Source: Equivita sp045641605
Lineage (GTDB): Bacteria > Actinomycetota > Coriobacteriia > Coriobacteriales > Eggerthellaceae
Assembly (NCBI GenBank): GCA_045641605.1
Contig: JAZUHG010000017.1
Coordinates: 15,841-79,840 of the forward strand
Direction of reading: 5' to 3'
Length of the DNA: 64,000 nucleotides
The notes under the pieces: model-generated
Databases searched by the model: none
What the model saw: only the letters and a program-made list of their open reading frames with translations
Told to the model about the DNA's origin: nothing
Part shown: positions 51,432-62,593 of the stretch, piece by piece
How the letters are laid out: every line of letters begins with the position of its first letter
How positions within the stretch are numbered: position 1 is the stretch's first letter
Position numbers and translations under genes: made by a program

Positions 51432-54400
51432 ATGGATGGCTCGCCATTGCTGGCGAAGATGCTTGAAGCTAGAGGCATCACACAACCAGATCAAATAGAA
51501 AAATATCTGCATCCTGACCTGGAGAGGGACTGGACAAATCCTCTTGAGCTAAAAGGTATGGAAAAGCTTCTTAATGTTGTTGAGGCCGCCATGAAAGATG
51601 GCAAGAGAATTTTGATTTATGGCGACTACGACATTGATGGTATTAGTGCAACTTGCGTTATGATGCGTGGGCTTCGCGCGATTGATAAACATATCAACTC
51701 TGGGATGCAAGTTGATTATTTCTTGCCAAGCCGCTTTGAGGAGGGTTATGGCATTACTGAAAAAAGCCTTGAGAGGTTACTCAAACTTGAGTCTTTGCCT
51801 GAGCTTATCATTACTGTTGATTGTGGTGTGACTGCTGCCAAAGAAATAAAGACCTTGCAGGATCATGGCATTGATGTTGTTGTTACTGACCACCATGAAA
51901 AAAGTGAGAACATGCCTACCGAAGTCCCATTGGTTGACCCGAAGGCCGAAGACAAGGAAAATCCAAATTCAATTTTGGCTGGTGTAAGTGTGGCATTGAA
52001 ATTTATTCAAGCGCTTGGTGGGCGCTTGGGCTTGCCCCATGTTTGAATGGATTATATTGATTTGGCTACCTTGGGCACTTTGGGTGACATTATGCCCTTG
52101 GTTGATCAAAACAGGTCATTGGTTCACGAAGGCTTGGCGTTAATAAATAAAAACCCTCGTCCTGCATTAAGAGCAATTTTAGATGTTGCAGGAAGGAAGG
52201 CCGGGGAGCTTCGGAGCACTGATATCAGTTATGTAATTACCCCAAGGCTAAATGCTGCTGGCAGGATGGATAAGGCAAGCTTGGCTGTGAACCTTTTAAT
52301 GTGTGATGATTATGCCCAAGCTTATAACTTGGCAATTGAACTTGAGTCCTTCAACAATCAAAGGCGTGAGATAACTGCTCAAATTATAGAAGAGGCAAAT
52401 TATAGAGCTAAAAAGATAATGGAAAACAGCCCTGAGGCAAGGTCTTTGGTTCTTTGCGACAAGTCTTGGCACCCTGGCGTTTTGGGTATTGTAGCTGCTA
52501 AAATTGCTGAGATTTACAAAGTGCCCAGCATTGTCATGACCATTAAAGATGGACTTGCTCATGGAAGTGGCCGAAGTGTTGGCGATGTTGACTTGCATAA
52601 TGCATGCATGAGTAGTTTTGATAAATTTGAAAAGTTTGGTGGACATAAAGGTGCTTGCGGTTTAACTATAAAAGAAAGTGACATCCAGGACTTCGGTGAA
52701 AAGCTCGATAAGTTTTTACAAACTCTAAATAAAAGTGAGTTCCAAGAGTCTGTTTCCGCGGATCTTGAGGTGGGGCTTCATGAATTAATTGTCGAAGACG
52801 TGGAGGCTCTTGATGCGATGGAACCTTTTGGTAATAAGAACGAAGAACCTTGTTTTGTCACTAAGAATGTTTTTATTAAGAGAGCTAGGGCTGTTGGTCA
52901 AAATCATAATCACCTTTCTTGCAATATTACAGATGGTGCTTACGGTGGCCAGGGGATAATGTTTAATGTAGAGGATGTTAATAAATATCTTACTTGCGAT
53001 GGCACGGTTTTTGTTGCCTATGTTCCAAAGGTTGAGGAATTTCAAGGGCATAAAAATGTAAAAATGCATATTAAAACAATTTTACCAAGTGATGTATTTT
53101 CTGCTTCCGGCAGTCAGAATTCCGAATATATAAATCAGCTCTTCGAAAATGTCAAATTTAGAAATGTTAAGCATAAAAGTGTTGGAGACTTTATTAAGAA
53201 TTCTGTTTTTGAGCTAAATGCTGACATAATCGATAAGAATATTGAACGTGATGGGCTTGCTGAAGTCATAAATAACAAGGATAGTTTTGCTAATCTTGAC
53301 GACGAAAAAATTTATGACGAAATTATTAAGGCTATGATCGGCGAAGACGGCAAACTTCATGAATCGCAAAATGAAAGCTTGAAGCTTTTAGAAAAAGGTA
53401 AGTCTGTTTTGTCTGTCATGCCAACAGGTAGAGGTAAAAGTTTAATTTTCCAAACCTTCGCTTCAAAACTCGCTCTTAAAGATAAGAAGATGAGTATTTT
53501 TATTTACCCGCTTCGTGCTTTGATTAGCGACCAAGCCTTTCATCTTCAAAAGAATCTCGAAAAATTTGGGCTTAATATTCAAGTTCTTAATGGCGAGACT
53601 CCCAACGAAGATCGCGAAAAGATTTATGAGAGTATGAAAAATAAACAAGTTGATATTATGCTCACCACACCGGAGTTTCTTGCTATTCATATGGACAAAA
53701 TTGCACAATGTGGTGATGTTTCCTTCGTCGTTGTGGATGAGGCACACCATTTGGGTCAAGTTAAGATAGGCGAACGAAGTGCTTATGGCCATATGCATAA
53801 GATTTTAGAAAAGCTGGGAAATCCGCAAGTTTTGGCTCTTAGTGCTACTGTTAGCGACGATGTTTGCAATGAAATCCAAAAGTTTTTGCCAATCGATGAG
53901 ATTGTAAAAGATAATTTTGAGCGTGAAAACTTATATGTTGATGACAGAAGAAACATTAAGTGCCGTGATGATTATTTGGTATCGCTTTGCGCCAGTGGAG
54001 AAAAGATTGTTATTTATGTTAACTCCCGCCAGCAAACAGTGGATCTTGCAAGGGTGATTAAAAGCAGGGCCCCGCATATTGCTATGCAAGTTGCTTTTTA
54101 CAATGCAGGAATGAGCAAGGATGACAGAAAGAAGATTGAGACTTTATTTAGAGATAATGAACTAAGTGTGCTGGTTGCGACTTCGGCTTTCGGCGAAGGT
54201 GTGAACATTCCTGACATTCGGCATGTTTGTTTGTACCATCTACCTTTTAGTAATATTGAATTTAATCAAATGGCCGGTAGGTGCGGGCGCGACAACAAAC
54301 CTGCGATCATTCACTTGCTTTACAACAGAGCTGACGCAACAATTAATACTCAAATTTTGGAATCCTCTAACCCAGGGCGTGATAGTTTGGCCAAGATTTA

Positions 54401-54767
54401 TATGTGAATTAAGACAACTTGTGAAAACTTCAACGGTTCTTTTGAAATATGTCATGACCAATTGATGGAAATGTATGAACATTCTACAATTCCTGCTGCT
54501 CCGGGTGCTGTTTTATGCGCTTTAGATATCTTTGGTGAATTAGGGATAATAAATGTTGAAACTCTTGTACGTGAAGCTAAAACTTATAGTAAAATTGCGC
54601 TTGTTGATATGTCAAGCAAAGTTGAATTAGATAATAGCTCGCGTTTTTGTGAAGGGCAAAACGAAGTCAATAACTTCGAAGCTTACCGTCACACAGCAAT
54701 GCGAAGAACTGCACAAGATTTAACTAAATTGTTAAGACATCCAATTTTACCAAGTGAATTAGGTTAA
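51432..54767 (+). CDS. recJ: RecJ exonuclease fused to a RecQ-like superfamily 2 helicase
   Basis: 1111 residues. Residues 1-~560 are Rec[19 protein letters not shown] (DHH), [10 protein letters not shown] and DHHA1 GGHKGACGL, with an OB-like part. From about 640 a helicase core follows: Walker [12 protein letters not shown] (about 662), [10 protein letters not shown] (DEAH), LSATVSD, and [15 protein letters not shown] ... QMAGRCGRD (motifs V and VI). A ~120-residue C-terminal region with [16 protein letters not shown] resembles a winged-helix tail. TGA codons: Trp 205 in RecJ and Trp 992 after the helicase. Couples unwinding to 5'-3' single-strand degradation in repair. Start ATG has TAAGGTGA upstream. 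Confidence 0.9.
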
Positions 54768-54777
54768 GGAAGGTATT

Positions 54778-56478
54778 ATGAAATCTGATATTGAAATCGC
54801 CCAAGAAACCCCGATGAATGACATTCGTGATGTTGCTAAAGAAGCTGGCATTCCTGAGGAATCGCTTGAGCTTTATGGTAATTACAAAGCGAAGATTAAC
54901 ATTCATGACATTAAAACCGACAAAAAAGGCAAGTTAATTCTTGTTACTGCCCTTACTCCAACTCCTGCTGGGGAAGGAAAGACAACTATTTCTGTTGGTT
55001 TGGCCGATGCCATGAGAGCTTATCTTGATGGGTCGGATAAAAATGTAATTTTGGCACTTCGTGAACCTTCGCTTGGCCCTGTCTTCGGTATTAAAGGTGG
55101 TGCTGCTGGTGGCGGCCATAGCCAGGTAGTTCCTATGGAGGATATTAACCTTCACTTTACTGGCGATTTTCATGCTATTGGTGCTGCTAACAACCTACTT
55201 GCTGCAATGCTGGACAATCACATCCAGCAAGGTAATGACCTGGGCATCGATCCAAAAAGCATTACTTGGAGACGTGCTGTGGATATGAATGACAGACAGC
55301 TTCGAAATATTGTTGATGGTCTGGGTGGAAAGATGCAAGGGGTTCCTCGCGAAGATGGCTTTGACATCACAGTTGCTAGCGAGATTATGGCAGTATTTTG
55401 CTTGGCAACAGACCTCGTTGACCTAAAGAAACGTCTTGGTAACATTGTTGTTGGTTACACTTACGATGGCAAGCCTGTTAGTGCCTCGGACTTAAAAGCT
55501 CAAGGTGCTATGACCGCGCTTTTGAAGGATGCCATTAAACCTAACTTGGTACAAACACTTGAGCATACTCCTGCTTTGGTTCATGGTGGTCCTTTTGCAA
55601 ATATTGCTCATGGATGCAACAGTGTTATTGCCACAAAAACTGCTACTAAGCTTGCCGATTATGTTGTTACAGAGGCTGGCTTTGGTGCTGATCTTGGTGC
55701 GGAGAAATTCTTGGATATTAAATGCAGGATGAGTGGCTTGAAGCCTTCGGCGGTTGTTATGGTTGCAACTGTTCGTGCGCTAAAGCTTCATGGTGGCGCT
55801 GCAGCAGGCATGAAAGCTGCCGAGATGAAAGAAGAGCTTAAGAAAGAAGATCTCAAAGCCCTTGAGGCTGGCTTTCCAAACCTTCTTCAACACGTTAAAA
55901 ACATCGAAGAGGTTTATAAGCTTCCATGCTTGTCTGTTATTAATGTTTTCCCAACAGATACAGACAAAGAAATTGATTTACTTTACAAATTATGTGCTGA
56001 TGCAGGCATTAATGTTCAAGTATCTCACACTTGCATGAACGGCTCAAAAGGTTCCGAAGACCTAGCAAAAGCTGCTATTGATATGTGCGAGCAAGACAGT
56101 TCTAAATTTAGCTTTTCTTATGACCTTGATAAAGGAATTGCCGAGAAATTAAATGATCTTGCTACAAAGATTTATCATGCTGATGGTGTTGAGTTTGTTG
56201 GAAACGCTGTTAAACAGCTTCCTGTTTTGGAAAAGCAAGGTTTTGGTAAGCTTCCAATTTGTGTAGCGAAGACACAATACAGTTTTTCCGACGACCCAAA
56301 CAAGCGTGGGGTTCCAAAAGATTTCAAAATTACAGTTAGAAACCTTAAACTTGCTGCTGGTTCTGGCTTTATTGTTGCATTGACGGGTGAGATTATGACA
56401 ATGCCTGGTCTTCCTAAAGTTCCTGCAGCTGAGAAAATAGATGTTGATGAAAAGGGTGTAATTTCGGGATTGTTCTAA
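54778..56478 (+). CDS. fhs: formate-tetrahydrofolate ligase
   Basis: 566 residues. P-loop-like [38 protein letters not shown] (in parts: [15 protein letters not shown]), [16 protein letters not shown], and C-terminal [11 protein letters not shown] are hallmark stretches of the highly conserved family. Makes 10-formyl-THF from formate and ATP. AAGGAAGG ribosome binding site. Overlaps folD by one base, a functional pair in one-carbon metabolism. No TGA codon. Confidence 0.97.
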   Translation: MKSDIEIAQETPMNDIRDVAKEAGIPEESLELYGNYKAKINIHDIKTDKKGKLILVTALTPTPAGEGKTTISVGLADAMRAYLDGSDKNVILALREPSLGPVFGIKGGAAGGGHSQVVPMEDINLHFTGDFHAIGAANNLLAAMLDNHIQQGNDLGIDPKSITWRRAVDMNDRQLRNIVDGLGGKMQGVPREDGFDITVASEIMAVFCLATDLVDLKKRLGNIVVGYTYDGKPVSASDLKAQGAMTALLKDAIKPNLVQTLEHTPALVHGGPFANIAHGCNSVIATKTATKLADYVVTEAGFGADLGAEKFLDIKCRMSGLKPSAVVMVATVRALKLHGGAAAGMKAAEMKEELKKEDLKALEAGFPNLLQHVKNIEEVYKLPCLSVINVFPTDTDKEIDLLYKLCADAGINVQVSHTCMNGSKGSEDLAKAAIDMCEQDSSKFSFSYDLDKGIAEKLNDLATKIYHADGVEFVGNAVKQLPVLEKQGFGKLPICVAKTQYSFSDDPNKRGVPKDFKITVRNLKLAAGSGFIVALTGEIMTMPGLPKVPAAEKIDVDEKGVISGLF

Positions 56479-57320
56479 TGGCTAAGATTCTTGACGGAAA
56501 AGAAGTTGCAAACGCAATAAGCCAAAAAAATGCTGATCGAGTCAGCGAGATTATTTCTTCTGGCTCATTGGTTCCAAAATTAGCTGTAGTTTGTGTGGGG
56601 GATAGTGCTTCTAATGCTTCTTACTTAAAAGGCATTGAAAAGCGCGCTTCCGAAGCTGGTGTTTTGTATGACCTCAAAGAGTTCCCTGAAGATATTTCTA
56701 TTGAAAAATTATGCGAGCAAATTGAAAGACTAAATGAAGATGAAAAGGTCAATGGGATTCTTTTGCTTCGTCCTTTGGCTGGTGGGTTAAAACAGTTTGA
56801 GGCTGATATTTGCGAAAAGATATCTCCTGAAAAAGATGTTGATGCCGCAACAAAACTTTCCGTTGCAGGTGCGTATTTAGGAAGTAATGCTTATGCACCT
56901 TGTACTGCTGAAAGTTGTGTTGCCATTTTGGACCACTTCGGTATTGATATTGAGGGTAAGCATGTAGTTGTTATTGGAAGAAGCTTGGTTGTTGGTAAAC
57001 CTGTAGCAAATATGTTGCTAAACAGGAACGCTACAGTTACAGTTTGCCATTCAAAGACCGAAAATATTCCTTCTATCAGTAAAAAAGCAGATATTGTTGT
57101 AGTTGCAACAGGAACTGCAAATAAATTTGGGGCTAAATACTTTTCTAAGGGGCAAGTTGTTATTGATGCTGGTATCAATTGGGATCCAGAAGCTAAAAAG
57201 TTATGCGGAGATGTTGACTTCGAAGCTGTGGAGCCAATTGTTGATGCAATCACACCTGTTCCTGGTGGAGTTGGATCTGTGACTTCGGCGATCTTAATCC
57301 AACATACCACGCAACCATAA
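56478..57320 (+). CDS. folD: bifunctional methylenetetrahydrofolate dehydrogenase/cyclohydrolase
   Basis: 280 residues. Catalytic Lys region ASYLKGIEKRA (family YVxxK), GILLLRPL where most members have GILVQLPLP, APCTAESCV (family PCTPxG), GRSLVVGKPVANMLL for NADP binding and ITPVPGGVGSVTSAIL. Several motif positions are unusual (LRPL for QLPL, TAES for TPxG), so this is a divergent FolD. Interconverts 5,10-methylene- and 10-formyl-THF. Coupled to fhs. Confidence 0.93.
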   Translation: MAKILDGKEVANAISQKNADRVSEIISSGSLVPKLAVVCVGDSASNASYLKGIEKRASEAGVLYDLKEFPEDISIEKLCEQIERLNEDEKVNGILLLRPLAGGLKQFEADICEKISPEKDVDAATKLSVAGAYLGSNAYAPCTAESCVAILDHFGIDIEGKHVVVIGRSLVVGKPVANMLLNRNATVTVCHSKTENIPSISKKADIVVVATGTANKFGAKYFSKGQVVIDAGINWDPEAKKLCGDVDFEAVEPIVDAITPVPGGVGSVTSAILIQHTTQP

Positions 57321-57393
57321 TAATTGCTATATTTAAGTTCGTGTTTATAATAAGAATTTTTGCATTTAGTATGCTTACTTTTATGTGTTTATT

Positions 57394-57402
57394 TGATATA
57401 AT
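57394..57402 (+). promoter_or_regulatory. extended -10 promoter of the surface-protein gene
   Basis: TGATATAAT, 34 bases before the ATG, with AAAGGAG as ribosome binding site between. The gap after folD (about 115 bases) is otherwise plain AT-rich sequence. Confidence 0.5.
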
Positions 57403-57436
57403 AAAAAAGATTATTATTTAATATAAAGGAGTAATT

Positions 57437-60400
57437 ATGCATATCAATACTAAATTTTCTAATAAGTGTCTATTGTTTGCGATTGTTACTGTGTTTTCTA
57501 TTATAGTATTCGAATTATTCTTTGTTCTGTTTACTAATAATTTCGCTATTGCTAATTCAAATGAAACCCTGGTTTATTCTCAAAATAATGACCCAGACCC
57601 TTATTATGGCACAAAGGAATATTGAAACGAGCATTTTGGTCCTCATGAAGATAAATACATAGATAAAAATATACCTGCAGGAACGACTATAGGTAATGCT
57701 TCGGGTGGTGAAGTTGCCACTTATTTTATAGGTGACGATATTACGATTTCGTCAACAAATCCCAGCCAGCCTTGTCTTATTATTGCCGGTAATGTGGATT
57801 TATGTTTTGAAGATGGTCATAGTTTAACATTAAAAGTTGCTGATAGCGTAAATGGTGTTGGTAGTGCGCCAGATATCCTTCTTACAAAAGGCAATTCGCT
57901 TCATATTGTAGGCAAAGGGGATTTAAAAATTCAAGGTAGTTCTGTCAATGTCGATAAATCTTATGTAAAAGGACAGGATGGAACTCAAGGATCTTGATAT
58001 ACACAGTATTATAAGTATGTTGTTTTGGGTTTCCCAGGTCGCGGCGGAAATGGTTCAGGTGGTGTTGGAGCATTAATAGGAACTTATGGTGGCGCCGGTG
58101 GTGCTGGTGGTTATATAACTAATCCTAAAGATGATCGTGAAGAGATGGTTGAACAAGGCCATTATGGAAGTGGTACTGCGGTTCAACCTGGTGGCACTGG
58201 TGAAGCATCTGCAGTTTCTGGGGATTTGTCTATATCTGGCAATGTAGCGCTATCTTTAACTCCCGGGACAGTAAGATATACAAACTCACTAAATAATGAA
58301 GCCCTAAATGGTGTTTATGGGCCCAGAAACAGACAATATACTGGTAAAACATTTGGGATTTGAGATTGCTATAATTTTATTGGATCAAATGGCGGAGGAG
58401 GGCAAGGCGGTTTAGGCTTTGCTGGCGCAATTTTTGGCTCTGGAGGTTCTGGCGGAGCAGGAGGTGGCTGCGGCGGAGAAAATGGTTTTGATTATACTAA
58501 TTATCAAAATTATTGTTATCCAGATGGTGGTGGTGGTGGAGCTGGTGTTGGTTCCGCTAGCACTTATGGTGGAACCGCCTTTCCACGCAAGTCAGATTCT
58601 GACCAATTCCCTGATGGCGCAAAAGATGGAGAAAATTATGTTGCTGGGACCAGTACTGCTCCAGGTAACGGAGGGAGGCCTTCTGGTGGTGGAGGCAGAT
58701 ATCAAAATGGTTACGGCGTAGAAGGTGGGAAAGGCGGATTTGCTGCTGTTGCTGGTTTAGCAGGAAATTGTTTTGCTATTCCTGGTTTATTGCCAAAAGT
58801 AGATAAGGTTTCCAGTTTTATTTCTGATAGAAATGGTCAAGAGAGTGACCGCTATTTGGTTTATCCGCAAGATGAGTGTAAAATTGTTCTTGATGGTAGC
58901 TTACAAGATGATGAATATATTTATAGCTATTCTGGTCAACCTATTTTTCCTGATTATAAGGTTATACATGTGCCAACAGGTAATATTATAGATGATGATT
59001 GTTTTTTTGAGGTTAAATGAGAGAATAATGACAAACCCGGCATGGCAAAACTAATTATCAAAGGCAATTCTTCTTTTAGCACCACACAGGCAACTATTGG
59101 CCAGTCGATGTTTACTGCTTCTGGGGTAATAGAAGTTCAATTCAGAATCGCTAATATTTTTGATGTAAAAAATTTAACTGTCGCATCTAAAGTTTATAAT
59201 GGTGAGCCAATTTCGTATCAGGGTGAACCATACATTGTCGATGAAAAGCAAAGACCAATAACAGACTTAACAATTGATGATGTTGTTTTTGAATATAGTA
59301 AATTTAATTCTGAATTAAATATATACGAAAAAATTAATTACGTCCCAAAAGATGTAGGTGATTATTCTTTGATCTTTTCTATTAATAAAAAAGGCTATGA
59401 ATTTTATGTGTCATTAACCTCAATTAAGTTTTCTATTACTATTGCTGACATAACTATTAATAAAGATGCCTCCGAAGGACTTAAGATTGAAAAAGTTTTT
59501 GATGGGACAATTGATGCTGGAAATGAAAATTTGTCCGGTTCATTAACCTTTGACAATATCGCAGAGGCGGATAAAAATAAACTTGAAATTTTTCCAATAA
59601 TTTCTAAGTTTACATCTGAAGACGTTCATGATGAAAAAATTGTTTGTAATCTAAGAATTAAATGTACCGACGATAAGGACTTACTGAAGAATTATAATTT
59701 AGTAGATGATACTACGGAGATTCAGTATCGTATTTCGCAAAGAACTATTAATGTAGATTCTGTCAGCGCAAAAAATCGTACATATATAGCAGATAACTTT
59801 AATGTAGAGGTGGATGATGTTAAATTTTCAAATTTAGTTGAAGGTGTAAGTTTTGATCGAGATTCTGAGTGGATTATCGAAGAAGGAAAAATTACTGATG
59901 AAAATGTTGATCCTGGCCGTCACAATTGTTCCTGCAAAATTACTAATAAGTATGAAAATTATACTTTTTCAGACGGTCAAACAATTACGTATAACTTTAT
60001 CGTTAATATTTATGGTGAGCAAGTTGCACACCCAGTGGCTTCAGAAACAGAATTTTATTACAATGGAAAAAATCAAGTTTATGATGTAAAAGCATATCCA
60101 GGATTGTATACAGTTGAAGGAAATACAGGCACGGAACCTGGCACTTATACGGCTATATATAAGCTGGCAGAAGGAAAGAATTGAGCTGATGTTGAAGAAA
60201 GTAAAAAATTTGATCCTTATGAAATTACATGGGAGATTAAAAAGCATAAGCCTATTGTATTTGATAATAATTTTATTACACAAGCTGTTGCCGATAAAGA
60301 TCAAGTTGAATTTGAATATAAAATTAATGACAAACCTGAGGATATGAGTATCTCTAATGTAAATTTGGGTATTGAAGAAGGTGAAGAATATATTGATAGT

Positions 60401-62479
60401 TATCAATTGAGTGAGGATGGTACTAAGTTACTATATTCTTTGTCAAGCGAGGCCAAGCCTAATAGTTCTATAAAGTTTAAAATTTCTCTCCAGTCTGACT
60501 TTTATGATGATTCAATTATCGAGGTTCAAGTTAATTTAGTAGATAAATATAATGTTAGTTTAACTGGTATTTATTTTTCCGACAAGTGTTATGATAAACA
60601 ACCAATTTCTTTTGAGGGCAATGTATGTGCACTTGTTACAGATATGTATGCTATAAATAAGGATATATCTGATAAAGTTAAAAATGACCTCATTTTTGAT
60701 TACTATCGTCTTGTAGGCGCTGAATATATCCATATTGGTGACGAGGCTCCAAAGGATTGTGGGTCTTATAAAGCTATTGCTAAAATTAAAGAAAGCAATA
60801 GTTTTGGGGCTGGTATGTCTAGTGAGTTAAAATTTGAAATCAAGTTCAATAGTCAAGATATAATTGTTTTTGATGATGTAACTGAATCTCGTTGTTATGC
60901 AATAGAAGATTTAGACTATGTTGGAAATTTGAATATTATAGATAGTATTCCAGAAGGTGAAAATTATCAAGTTGTTATTAAAGAGATTGATGATAAACAA
61001 GCTTTTATTGACACAATTAGCATTGATCATGATGGTGAAGTGCATATTAAATTTAATCAAGGCTCATTAAAGCCGGATAAATCAATATCTGTTATTGTCA
61101 GTGTTTTGTTTGATAATTATTTATCACAGCCGTTAACATATACTTTAAATTTGGAACCGAAAAAAACTTTAAGTATTGGTGGCATTACAATATATGACAA
61201 GGGCGAGTATGACGGAGATTATGTGCCCTGAGATGGAAAATTTTATATCAAGGATGGAGATACGGACTTGACTGATGAGTTGCTTGAACAAAAACATGTA
61301 AAATTAATTTACAGAGATCATGATTCTGACCGAACATACGATGAGCCACAAGTTAATGCAGGAATTTATGATATAGAAATTCGCATTGTTGACTGAGATC
61401 AACTTTATACAGGAAGTGCGATTTATACTGCATCAATTGGCAGAAAAACTATTAATGTTGAATCAGAAGAGCCGTATGTTGGCGAAATTACGAAAGTGTA
61501 TGATGCAACAACTTCACTGCCAACTGGTTTTACTGATTCACTGGAAATTGATGAAAGAGATATTCTTGATAAAGATAAAGGTAAGGTGTTTGCAAAGTTT
61601 AATGCGTCTCAGTTTAGTTCCCCAGATGTTTACGAAGACAATGTTGATTGCGATACAGAACTCTATGGTGAAGCTTCAAATAACTATAAGCTTAACTTTG
61701 AAAAGGTTATTGCAAAATATAGTATCACTCCAAAATCATTAAATGTAAAAGAAGCAACTGCTGAAGCTATTAATAGAGACTATGATGCCGATAATTATAA
61801 AATAGATATTAAAGTTGACATTGACGGTGTGATAGAAGGCCATGAGCCTAGGTATAGCTCGATTGCTCTCCTTGATGATAATAATGTGCGTGAGAATATA
61901 CCAATTGACTCTTATACTGTAAAGTTGATTTCAGATTCAGAATCCAATGAGCTTAATTCTGTCTCAGACAACTATTGCTTCAAGGTTGAAGGTGAAGATC
62001 GAAGATCAATAGAAATTAAGCTTGCTAAACCATTATATGCGGAAATACAAAGAAAAGAATTACCAGAAATATTTTTAAAGAGTTCTGTTAGCCATACTAG
62101 TGAAACAGGTGTTTTTAATTATGAGTTTGATCATGACATGTTTCCTAAGGGAATGTTAATTGATAATACCAAATTTCAAAAGGTTGGTCTTGTTGACGAT
62201 AGCAATATGATAAAAAATTGAAATATAGATGCCAATTCCGGTCTTATTACATATGAAATTGCTAACACAATCAATAATAATGCAAAAGCAGAGCTTCAAT
62301 TTTCTGTAGAATCACAAAATTATGGTACGTCAAAAGCGGTTTTAGAAATATGCTGAGATAATGGCTCTACTATTGCGTCGACAAACGACAATACAAATCA
62401 GATTATAATCGCGTTAAGTATCTTGTTTGTCATGAGTTTATTTGTTTTTGGTAGCTTATTTATAACTAAGAGAAACTAA
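57437..62479 (+). CDS. very large Gly-rich / MBG-YDG-repeat cell-surface protein
   Basis: 1680 residues in one frame only when TGA is Trp (9 TGA against 2 TGG Trp codons). Signal peptide at 1-40. Residues ~120-200 suggest a beta-rich stretch; ~196-450 are a Gly-rich low-complexity region with many GGxGG units broken by Tyr/Asn segments. From ~540 on come repeated modules like YDG/MBG domains (KVYNGEPISY, KVFDGTIDAG, KVYDATTSLP, followed by DVGDYS/NYxL patterns). A single C-terminal helix and KRN tail anchor it; I see no LPxTG. Probable adhesin or wall protein. Its codon use is the most TGA-tolerant in the window. Confidence 0.82.
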
Positions 62480-62557
62480 TCTTTTAACCAAAAAAAGATA
62501 CTTTTTATTTTTGAATGTGAAATTGATATTTTTTGGATAATTATGCAGGCTTTTTAG

Positions 62558-62563
62558 TATAAT
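62558..62563 (+). promoter_or_regulatory. -10 box of the amino-acid permease gene
   Basis: TATAAT 30 bases before the ATG, with TTGGAT about 19 bases further upstream as a possible weak -35. AAGGAGAAA is the ribosome binding site. Confidence 0.45.
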
Positions 62564-62593
62564 ACGCCAGCAAGCGAGATTTAAGGAGAAATC

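Noticed and set aside
58025..58780. The Gly-rich stretch as a CRISPR-like or DNA repeat array
   Set aside because: The repetition is at the amino-acid level and irregular; no constant repeat or spacer length exists.
62480..62520. Terminator after the surface-protein gene
   Set aside because: Only a weak A/T pairing (AAAAAG/CTTTTT) with no GC stem.
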